Assembly (NCBI RefSeq): GCF_900115665.1
Contig: NZ_FOXH01000016.1
Coordinates: 108,137 to 172,136, forward strand
DNA length: 64,000 bases
Source of the DNA: Pseudarcicella hirudinis
GTDB taxonomy: Bacteria; Bacteroidota; Bacteroidia; Cytophagales; Spirosomataceae
Direction of reading: 5' to 3'
The notes under the pieces were generated by a model. That model made no database searches. It saw nothing but the letters and a program-made list of their open reading frames with translations, and was not told the origin of the DNA. Below are positions 57,295-64,000 of this stretch, one piece after another. Position 1 is the first letter of the stretch, and each line of letters begins with the position of its first letter. Made by a program: the position numbers and the translations under genes.

Positions 57295-58206
57295 TCACAG
57301 CATTCTTAAGAAATCCTCCTCAGACAGGATTTCAATATTTGCTCCTTTTTGTAAAAACTCCTGTGTTCTTTTATGTTTACTGCTTAAACTTATTCCATTA
57401 TCTCTTTTATAATCTTTCCTTCCAATGACGAGGTAATTTGTACGAATGGTAATTATATCATCAATTATACCACCTATGTCTGCTATCTTTTTCTGAGCTT
57501 CCGATCGGGTCATTGATTGTAAGGTTCCGGTAAATACAACCTGTTTTTGAAAGAATATGTGTTCCGGATTACGTTTGAGTACATCCCCGACTATGGGATT
57601 TCTGGGTTTTATCTTTGATTTTGGCCTTATTTCGGAAGAATCATAACCATTTGCATCCAGTTTGCCTACCTTGACAGATATCATTTTCACCAGTTCATCA
57701 AAACTCTCAAGTCTCAGTTTTTCAAAGGCTTTGATTAATATTCTTGCGCAGGCCTCTGCATCGTCTCCGGCTTTATGATGACGAAACGTAATATTATGAT
57801 AAGATGACACGGTTTTTAAATCATACTTTACCAGACCTGGCCAAACCCTTCTGGCAACTTTATGCGAACACAAAAATTTCAAATGCGGATACGGCAGTCC
57901 GTATGCATCCAGCGTACTTTTTAAAACACTTATGTCGAAACCAACATTATGAGCTACCACATAATTATTTTCCAGGTAAGGTCTTACTTCTTCCCAGATC
58001 ACATCAAATTCGGGCTTATCCCATACCTGATATTCATCAATGCCATGAATCATTACATTGAACGGGTTAAAGTACATTTTCTTAGGTTTGATCAACCAGG
58101 ATTTCTGCTCTTTTACAATGCCGTTCTCCACGATCGCAATTCCTATCTCGCAAGCGCTGTCTTTGTATTCATTGGCGGTTTCAAAATCAAATGCTACAAA
58201 ATTCAT
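57295..58206 (-). CDS. DEDDh exonuclease fused to BRCT domain
   Basis: 303 aa. DnaQ-like 3'-5' exonuclease (about 1-170) with FDFET (Asp7, Glu9), the second Asp in HNVGFDISVL and the His/Asp of HHKAGDDAEA. The C-terminal BRCT domain (about 212-303) starts FQKQVVFTGTLQSMTRSEAQ. The combination fits a DNA repair nuclease related to the DNA polymerase III epsilon subunit. REP-like repeats adjoin its 3' end. Confidence 0.9.
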   Translation of the reverse strand: MNFVAFDFETANEYKDSACEIGIAIVENGIVKEQKSWLIKPKKMYFNPFNVMIHGIDEYQVWDKPEFDVIWEEVRPYLENNYVVAHNVGFDISVLKSTLDAYGLPYPHLKFLCSHKVARRVWPGLVKYDLKTVSSYHNITFRHHKAGDDAEACARILIKAFEKLRLESFDELVKMISVKVGKLDANGYDSSEIRPKSKIKPRNPIVGDVLKRNPEHIFFQKQVVFTGTLQSMTRSEAQKKIADIGGIIDDIITIRTNYLVIGRKDYKRDNGISLSSKHKRTQEFLQKGANIEILSEEDFLRML

Positions 58207-58239
58207 ATCACAAAAAATTAAAAAATCTGGTACAACAAT

Positions 58240-58500
58240 AAAACCGTTTTTATCCGGATCCAGTATGCGGCCTTTCTCAAAAGCCGGCTGCCAATTCCTC
58301 TCCCTTTAAAATCCGGATTTACCTATAAATTATCAACCAAACTCCTCATTTTCATCGCCATACACGCAAATAAACCCGGTTATTCTCCCCTTTCCTCCGT
58401 AACAACAATATATTAATTTCCGGATGCTTTTTTCAGTCAGTTTTGCCAGAGTTCAATCCTGTTCTCAAAAACATTATTTCCCAGAAATTGATCTGAAAAC
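58240..58500 (-). pseudogene. decayed GNAT acetyltransferase gene
   Basis: Minus-strand pieces in three frames: DQFLGNNVFENRIELWQN, then GFICVYGDENEEFG, then VNPDFKGRGIGSRLLRKAAYWIR (the R/QxxGxG/A acetyl-CoA loop is GRGIGS). Stops and frameshifts separate them. Order and content match a GNAT N-acetyltransferase, now dead. The rest of 58500-58785 has no gene. Confidence 0.7.
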
Positions 58501-58786
58501 ATATCTACCGCTCAGCCAGAATAAGAAACTCCAAAAATACATCTTTGTGTCTGAAAACCCCGGATCAATAAAATAGTCCAGAAAATAAGCTGAAGGAATT
58601 TGCATAATCAACAGAGAAACAGCATAAATATACTCAGAGACTGAATCTTAAAACCCTCAGATTTTATATATCCAACGTTGAATAACTCCGGTTTTTCACA
58701 AAACAGGAAGAAAACAGGAGTTACATGAGCTTCTGAACAAAATACTTTGAGCTTTTTAACAAAACAGGAAGGCTTCAATCAGACCT

Positions 58787-58794
58787 AATTTTGT
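58787..58794 (+). promoter_or_regulatory. -7 box upstream of the SDR gene
   Basis: TAATTTTG matches TAnnTTTG. No good -33 element. The leader would be short (about 15 nt). Confidence 0.45.
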
Positions 58795-58815
58795 ATCAAA
58801 TAAAAATCAGAAATC

Positions 58816-59694
58816 ATGAGAAAAGTTTGGTTTATTACAGGTAGTTCCAGAGGATTAGGAAGAAGCCTGACAGAAGCAGTTTTAGCAAAAGGAGATCAGG
58901 TTGTTGCAACCGCCAGAAATCCTGAACAATTAAAAGACCTTACAGAAAAATACCCTGAGCAAATCTATGCTGTAAAGCTGGATGTTACCTTACGGGAAGA
59001 AATTTATCAGGTCGTTGAAAAAGCCATTACCCGTTTCGGTAAAATTGATGTATTGGTCAATAATGCAGGTTTTGGTATTATTGGCGCAGCAGAGGCTTTC
59101 ACTTATCAGCAGGTGCGAAGTCAGCTGGAAACAAATTTATATGCGCCCATAGAAATAACACGTGCCATACTGCCATATATGCGGGCACAACGTTCAGGAA
59201 GAATTCTGCAAATCAGTTCAGTGGGAGGACGAGTAGGAAATGCCGGATTAACAATATACCAGGCATCAAAGTTTGGATTAAGCGGCTTTAGTGAAGCATT
59301 ATCAAAAGAAGTGGCACCGCTTGGCATACTTGTAACCAGCGTGGAACCGGGTGGTTTCCGTACCGATTGGGCAGGAGATTCCATGTCTTATGCTGAATCG
59401 CCTGAGGGTTATGAAACCACGGTTGACAAACGTGTCGATTTCTTCAAAGAAGGTGGCTTTGTTCCGATGGGAGATCCTGAAAAAGCCGCAAAAGTAATGG
59501 TTGAACTAGTTGAACATCCTGAACCTCCAATACATCTTGTTTTGGGAAGTGAGGCAATCGGTTTACTAAAACATGCTGATGCAGAAAGAAGCGCAGAACT
59601 TGAAAAATGGATAAAAACCAGCATTTCTACAGATCATGATGAAGCCCGTGATTTTCTGGAAACCGAAATGGGTAAATCATTCACAAACAAGTAA
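58816..59694 (+). CDS. short-chain dehydrogenase/reductase
   Basis: 292 aa. Classical SDR: TGSSRGLGRS cofactor loop (TGxxxGxG), NNAG at 82-85, Ser in ISSVG, Tyr148-x-x-x-Lys152 (YQASK). The C-terminal extension is typical of the group often mis-named oxidoreductase/NAD(P)-dependent. The AraC gene that follows, after a hairpin, may regulate it. Substrate unknown. Confidence 0.92.
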   Translation: MRKVWFITGSSRGLGRSLTEAVLAKGDQVVATARNPEQLKDLTEKYPEQIYAVKLDVTLREEIYQVVEKAITRFGKIDVLVNNAGFGIIGAAEAFTYQQVRSQLETNLYAPIEITRAILPYMRAQRSGRILQISSVGGRVGNAGLTIYQASKFGLSGFSEALSKEVAPLGILVTSVEPGGFRTDWAGDSMSYAESPEGYETTVDKRVDFFKEGGFVPMGDPEKAAKVMVELVEHPEPPIHLVLGSEAIGLLKHADAERSAELEKWIKTSISTDHDEARDFLETEMGKSFTNK

Positions 59695-59724
59695 GCTTGG
59701 ATAATCAGTTATTATCAGACCATG

Positions 59725-59765
59725 AAACCGTATTGCTGTATAAAATCGTTACAGTAATACGGTTT
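59725..59765. terminator. terminator between SDR and AraC genes
   Basis: AAACCGTATT and AATACGGTTT arms with inner CTGT/ACAG pairing. Confidence 0.75.
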
Positions 59766-59783
59766 GCTTTATTAAATTTGGTT

Positions 59784-60587
59784 ATGGAGAAACAAGAACA
59801 AACTCGACCCGATATACTTTATTCCTGTTACCAGCATAAAAACGGGGAAGGAGAATCTTTTAACGCCAATCATATATTCAGTTATATATATTCGGGAAAT
59901 TCTGAGGTATCTGTTGGCGGAAAAACTTATTTTTCCAGGGAAGGTGATTTCAGATTTTTCAGAAAAAATCAATTGGCGAGGTATATAAAATTTCCTCCTC
60001 CGGGCGGAGCCTACAAATCTATCTCCATTTCTATGGATCAGGAAACTTTAAGGAGCATTCAGGAGGAAAATAATCTGGAAATAAGCCAGCCTTATAACGG
60101 AGAAGGGGTATTATCTTTAAAACCGAATAATCTTTTTAAAAATTATATTGAATCGTTAACACCTTATTTAAATGGCGAAAATGATATCAGCAAGGCCCTG
60201 ACTACCCTAAAAGTTAAAGAAGCAATTATGATTTTACTGGAATCCAATCCCTCTTTAAAGAATATTCTCTTTGATTTCAGTGAACCGGGAAAGATAGATC
60301 TGGAGGCTTATATGAATACGCATTACAAATTTAACGTTGATCTCAGTCGTTTTGCGTACCTTACAGGCAGAAGTCTGGCAACCTTTAAAAGGGATTTTGA
60401 GAAGATTTACCATGATTCACCCAATCGCTGGTTACAACGGAAAAGGTTAAATGATGCTTATTATCTGATTAAGGAAAAAGGCTGGCGATCTTCTGATGTT
60501 TACCTCGAAGTAGGGTTTAAAGATTTTTCTCATTTTTCCTTCGCTTTTAAAAAGGCTTACGGCATTGCGCCTTCAAGGTTAAACTGA
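59784..60587 (+). CDS. AraC family regulator
   Basis: 267 aa from the ATG at 59784 (MEKQEQTRPDILYSCYQHKN); the longer in-frame start runs through the terminator. N-terminal cupin-like sensor, C-terminal AraC domain (about 165-265) with LSRFAYLTGRSLATFKRDFE and YLEVGFKDFSHFSFAFKKAY. Likely regulates the preceding SDR gene or itself. Ligand unknown. Confidence 0.88.
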   Translation: MEKQEQTRPDILYSCYQHKNGEGESFNANHIFSYIYSGNSEVSVGGKTYFSREGDFRFFRKNQLARYIKFPPPGGAYKSISISMDQETLRSIQEENNLEISQPYNGEGVLSLKPNNLFKNYIESLTPYLNGENDISKALTTLKVKEAIMILLESNPSLKNILFDFSEPGKIDLEAYMNTHYKFNVDLSRFAYLTGRSLATFKRDFEKIYHDSPNRWLQRKRLNDAYYLIKEKGWRSSDVYLEVGFKDFSHFSFAFKKAYGIAPSRLN

Positions 60588-60635
60588 ATCATTGAACGGA
60601 TATTTTAATCTCTGAAAATCATAAATCTTATCGGT

Positions 60636-61274
60636 ATGAACACCAATTTCCTGCAAAATTCAGAAGATTTGAAATATGAGTATTTATTGATTTTATCACC
60701 GGAAAAGCAATCACAGCTTTCTTCAGAAATCATGAGGATCAAAGCGCATTTCAGTGACATGTATGGTTGTGAAAAAGCAAAACATCTGTATCCTCATATT
60801 ACGCTGAGCAATTTTAAGCAGCATATAGGAATGGAAAAGAAGATTATCCGGGGTTTCGACAGAATTTCAGCCGAAGTATCTCCTTTTCAGGTCAATCTCA
60901 ATGGTTTTGGCGGTTTTCCCTTCAAAACCATTTATCTGAAAGTCGAACCCGCTGCTACAGTCCCGATTATAAAAATTGTTAAAAACATTCGGGCCAGATT
61001 TGGCAGTCTGCTCGGGAAAAGTAAGTTTTATTCTCTCACACCTCATTTAACCATTGCAAGAGGAATGAGGCTTGGTCAATATACCCAGGCGTATAATGAC
61101 TGGGAACACAAACCCTTCAGCGGTGATTTTTATGCTTCGGAAATGAAGTTACTCAGAAGACATCCTGAAGAAAAATATGAACTTATCAAAAGCTTTCCGT
61201 TCTCAGGCATTCATTACAAGGAATATATCCAGGGTTCGCTTTTCCAGATTTCCCCGGTTAATTTCTATGAGTAA
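60636..61274 (+). CDS. 2'-5' RNA ligase / LigT-like phosphoesterase
   Basis: 212 aa. The two HxT motifs of the 2H phosphoesterase fold: His54-I-Thr56 (YPHITLSNF) and His137-L-Thr139 (TPHLTIARG). It could hydrolyse 2',3'-cyclic or 2',5' linkages. Such enzymes act in tRNA or nucleotide-signal metabolism; substrate unknown. Confidence 0.88.
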   Translation: MNTNFLQNSEDLKYEYLLILSPEKQSQLSSEIMRIKAHFSDMYGCEKAKHLYPHITLSNFKQHIGMEKKIIRGFDRISAEVSPFQVNLNGFGGFPFKTIYLKVEPAATVPIIKIVKNIRARFGSLLGKSKFYSLTPHLTIARGMRLGQYTQAYNDWEHKPFSGDFYASEMKLLRRHPEEKYELIKSFPFSGIHYKEYIQGSLFQISPVNFYE

Positions 61275-61340
61275 AATCAGGTAGTCCTGACCTTTTTACA
61301 AAGGGAAGTGTATCGCGATTCATTAATTACTCAAAGAAAT

Positions 61341-63113
61341 ATGGAAAATATATCAAGAAAATCATTCTTAAATCAGTTTTTAGGACTTAGTGCCTTTGCC
61401 GTTCTTTCTCCTTATATCAGCAAGGCTCAATGTGAAAAAATCACGGAAGAAGACTTTTATCAAAAAACAGTTCAGGCTAATAGTAAAGAAGTAGCAAAAA
61501 TTCTCCAGGTTCTGGCCTCAGATATTATCGATATCCGAAGAAGGTTAGGATATGATCTGGCAAATTTATCCGCTGCTTTTTGTGAACCGACTTCTCCTTA
61601 CTATCAAAAAGAAGAGTTGGTACCATTTCTAAATAAAATCATTCGTTTTTTGTTAAAAGCCCAAAAAGAAGATGGCACTCTTGATTTAGGCAATTTGGCT
61701 TCTCCACCTGATACTGCTTTCATTCTGGAGCCGCTTTGTGTTGCAGCTACTATTTTAAAGAAAAATAATACGGCATCTCTCAATGAAGTAAAAAGCTCTC
61801 TGAAAGTATTTATTCTGAAAGCTGGCGAAGCCCTGAGAACAGGCGGCATACATACACCCAATCATCGCTGGGTAGTTTCTGCGGCTTTATCCCAGATAAA
61901 TGCGTTATTTCCAAATCCGGCCTATGTCAGCCGGATCGACGAATGGCTTTCAGAAGGTATTTATAATGATAGTGAAGGACATTATCTGGAAAGAAGCATG
62001 ATTTATTCAGAAGTGATAGACCGATGCCTTATTACCATGTCCCGTTTGCTGAAAAGACCTAAATTGTTGGAACCGGTACGTAAAAATCTTAATCTGACCT
62101 ATTTTTACATGGAACCTAACGGAGATTTAGTGACCAATGACTCAAGAAGACAAGATCAGTACTTACCGATCAATATTCTGAATTATTATCATGATTACCG
62201 TTATCTGGCCATTAAAGATAACAATGCGGAATTTTCGGCCATTACCAGATTTATTGAAGGAATAAAAGGTTTCGAGGAAAAGATAAGTGTTGATTTATTG
62301 CCTTTTCTTCTGGATGAACCTTTCTATCTGAAACCACTTCCGGCTCCTCAAAATCCTTCTGTTAATTTTGAGAAATTCTTTAAGACGACCAATCTCGTAA
62401 GAATCAGAAGAAATGATACCACTACTACTCTGTTTGGTGGAAATGACTTTCCGATAACTATTGCTTCCGGAAGATCAACTAATCCGAATTTCTTTGCTTT
62501 CAGAAAAGGAGAAGCCATTCTGAAATACATGAGATTTTCAACGGATTTCTTTAACACAGGCTATTTCAGGAGTCATGGAATTACGCATGAAAATGGCAAA
62601 TATATTTTGCATCAGAAAATTGAAGCTCCTTACTATCAGCCATTACCCAAACAATTTAAGAGAGCCGACGGTGATTACAAACACTCATCAAGCACCGACG
62701 GAAGATTCTGGAACAAAATGGATTTTGCACATCGCCCGCAAAGCAATATTAAAACACTGGAAACAACGATTACTTCAGAAGAAAAAAATGGTACAAATGA
62801 GTTATTCTTTCAGACAAAAGGAGCTGAAGGAGTGCGTGTAACCATCGAGCTTTGTTTCAAAGAAGGCGGACTGTTGAGCGGATTAAAGAAGATAGAAGGT
62901 GCTTCAAACGATTATTTACTGGAAAACGGAACTGGTGAGTATAGTTATGGAAAAGACAGTATAAAATTCGGGGAAGGTATTTCCAAGCATGCTAAGATTA
63001 CCGGACTTGAAGGCGAAATGTACTCTTCACACTTTGGCAGCCTTAAAACAGAGGGTATGCGGGTCTTTTTAACCGGAATTACGCCTTTTGAACATCGCTT
63101 TGTTATTGGATAG
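61341..63113 (+). CDS. exported protein with alpha-toroid/heparinase-like fold
   Basis: 590 aa from the ATG at 61341 (MENISRKSFLNQFLGLSAFA); 11 more upstream residues are unlikely. Signal peptide (about 8-30). The middle is helical with repeated RFLLKAQKEDGTLDLGNLAS and TGGIHTPNHRWVVSAAL patterns, as in alpha/alpha-toroid polysaccharide lyases and hydrolases. The C-terminal part is beta-rich. Heparinase II/III-like or GH-type function is inferred; no catalytic set is certain. Confidence 0.7.
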   Translation: MENISRKSFLNQFLGLSAFAVLSPYISKAQCEKITEEDFYQKTVQANSKEVAKILQVLASDIIDIRRRLGYDLANLSAAFCEPTSPYYQKEELVPFLNKIIRFLLKAQKEDGTLDLGNLASPPDTAFILEPLCVAATILKKNNTASLNEVKSSLKVFILKAGEALRTGGIHTPNHRWVVSAALSQINALFPNPAYVSRIDEWLSEGIYNDSEGHYLERSMIYSEVIDRCLITMSRLLKRPKLLEPVRKNLNLTYFYMEPNGDLVTNDSRRQDQYLPINILNYYHDYRYLAIKDNNAEFSAITRFIEGIKGFEEKISVDLLPFLLDEPFYLKPLPAPQNPSVNFEKFFKTTNLVRIRRNDTTTTLFGGNDFPITIASGRSTNPNFFAFRKGEAILKYMRFSTDFFNTGYFRSHGITHENGKYILHQKIEAPYYQPLPKQFKRADGDYKHSSSTDGRFWNKMDFAHRPQSNIKTLETTITSEEKNGTNELFFQTKGAEGVRVTIELCFKEGGLLSGLKKIEGASNDYLLENGTGEYSYGKDSIKFGEGISKHAKITGLEGEMYSSHFGSLKTEGMRVFLTGITPFEHRFVIG

Positions 63114-63140
63114 AAGATTTAGTACAACATTGAAATCTGT

Positions 63141-63168
63141 CCGTAGAGTTCAGCAGAGCTCTACGGAA
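63141..63168 (+). terminator. possible terminator after the alpha-toroid gene
   Basis: CCGTAGAGTT and AGCTCTACGG arms (one G-T pair) with a 6-nt loop. No T-tract follows. Confidence 0.45.
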
Positions 63169-63169
63169 T

Positions 63170-63797
63170 ATTAAATGAACAAGTTGCATATAACATATGG
63201 ATTCGAAATAAACGATATCCTGGCTCCCCGCCCTCGTTTAAGTCTTTTCAAACGAGCATATTCTCAGGCAGGTGTGTCTCAGAACAGATGGAAGAATCTA
63301 AGAGTCAAAAATCCGAAAATCGCAAAAAAATATTTCTATTGAATAGAAATAAGGGAAAAGTTCCACAAAATTTTAGTCTATTCGCAAGGGGAAAAGGCAA
63401 AAGAGGAAATGATGAAATGTGGGGAAAACGATTTTGGAAATGACACTTTACAACAAAAAAGCCAAATCTCATGAAGAAATGGCTTTAGCTATTTAACTAA
63501 TAAAATTGGGTCAACGGAACGGCATTGACCAATTCTATAACCAAATAAATTGGAATGAGCTAATAAGACGCAGCCTTCTTTTAAAGTCACTTCAAAAACT
63601 GCATTGGTCATTAATTTTCAACCCTTAAAATATCAATCTCTTAACATTTGTCAAAAAACCGTCATTTTACTCCAAAAAATGTAACTAAACCAGCCTCAAA
63701 TTTGCCTGTTTTAATATTTAAGCAGAAATTCACTTTTGATAAGGACTTTATCCTTCAACACACCACTGTTTGATTTATTAATTCTTAATAAACAATA
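63170..63797. other. 628-bp intergenic region
   Basis: No gene with coding character on either strand. A small AAAGCCA...TGGCTTT hairpin lies at 63458-63486. The region after about 63600 is AT-rich and should carry the promoter of the gene at 63798. Confidence 0.55.
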
Positions 63798-64000
63798 ATG
63801 ATGTTGAAGTATTACCGATCAGTTCTCTCACCGATCAAAGTCTTTCTGATTCTACTTCTAATTATTTCTCCTTTCGGGGAAAGGGTGCTTTTAGCCCAGA
63901 GTAATTTCCCTGTCAGTTGCAGCCCCTATTTGTTGCCTCAGTATAGCCTCAACTGGAGTGCTTTAACTTCTTCCAATAATTTCCTGAAAGTTACCCTGGT
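63798..64000 (+). CDS. exported protein, N-terminal fragment (window edge)
   Basis: 67 residues from the ATG at 63798 (MMLKYYRSVLSPIKVFLILL) to the window end, with no stop. A clear Sec signal ends near VLLAQS. The mature start NFPVSCSPYLLPQYSLNWS resembles the N-termini of the very large TANFOR-type surface proteins of Cytophagales. The rest lies outside the window. Confidence 0.75.
   Translation, partial: MMLKYYRSVLSPIKVFLILLLIISPFGERVLLAQSNFPVSCSPYLLPQYSLNWSALTSSNNFLKVTL

Overview
The window looks like chromosome from a Bacteroidota bacterium, probably Cytophagales or a close sphingobacterial relative. The protein content supports this: a LytTR two-component pair, an ECF sigma factor with an anti-sigma/beta-barrel hybrid, SusC-free but lipoprotein-rich envelope genes, a Bacteroidota-type ParC and many YyaL/COG2509-type conserved genes. 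So do promoters of the Bacteroidota type (TTTG, about 20 bp, TAnnTTTG), which are visible upstream of several genes, and the lack of Shine-Dalgarno sequences. The species cannot be named from sequence alone. Base composition looks moderately AT-rich throughout.

1-10.4 kb holds envelope and stress genes. They are a lipoprotein with a GH18-like barrel fused to a beta/gamma-crystallin domain, a DoxX protein, a marR-rph operon (predicted rifamycin phosphotransferase), a HxlR regulator divergent from an unknown gene, and an arsR-SRPBCC-VOC cluster. The arsR promoter is built from palindromic operators. Next comes a membrane-anchored winged-helix regulator divergent from a small exported protein.

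10.4-16.3 kb is an accessory island. It has two tRNA-3'-end-like relics, a cluster of small hairpins, a decayed IS200-type transposase, and a tight AAA+ ATPase / subtilisin-like protease pair with its own clean promoter. Three small conserved-looking genes and a frameshifted small gene follow, and an intact tRNA-Val(GAC) closes it. A 15-bp stretch of the tRNA 3' end recurs at the far side of the island, in the geometry expected of an integrated element. The ATPase/protease pair is the best candidate here for a little-described (possibly defence) system.

16.3-31.8 kb is mostly housekeeping: UMF1-type transporter, alpha/beta hydrolase, SanA/YdcF protein, ParC, SGNH-like membrane protein, RlpA, AraC regulator, sugar isomerase-like protein, CoA-type Nudix hydrolase, FAD dehydrogenase and YyaL. 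The yyaL and ruvC genes converge on a 51-bp-period repeat array and a 20-bp perfect hairpin. A related array lies at 41.2 kb.

32-40 kb holds ruvC, then a + strand run of envelope-glycan genes (flippase-like protein, two QxxRW-type glycosyltransferases flanking a NodB deacetylase), tatD, a cation/proton antiporter and asparaginase. 40-56 kb holds an orphan ABC ATPase, ECF sigma/anti-sigma, a PepSY-like lipoprotein, xylulokinase, a LytS/LytR pair, two beta-lactamase-fold serine hydrolases, an APH-like kinase and a GH42 beta-galactosidase.

56-58.5 kb is a REPtron: a Y1 REP-associated tyrosine transposase flanked by REP-like palindromes that have cut into an alpha/beta-hydrolase remnant. A decayed GNAT gene lies nearby, beyond an exonuclease-BRCT gene. 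58.8-64 kb carries an SDR/AraC pair, a 2'-5' RNA ligase-like protein, an exported alpha-toroid-like protein and the N-terminus of a large exported surface protein cut by the window edge.
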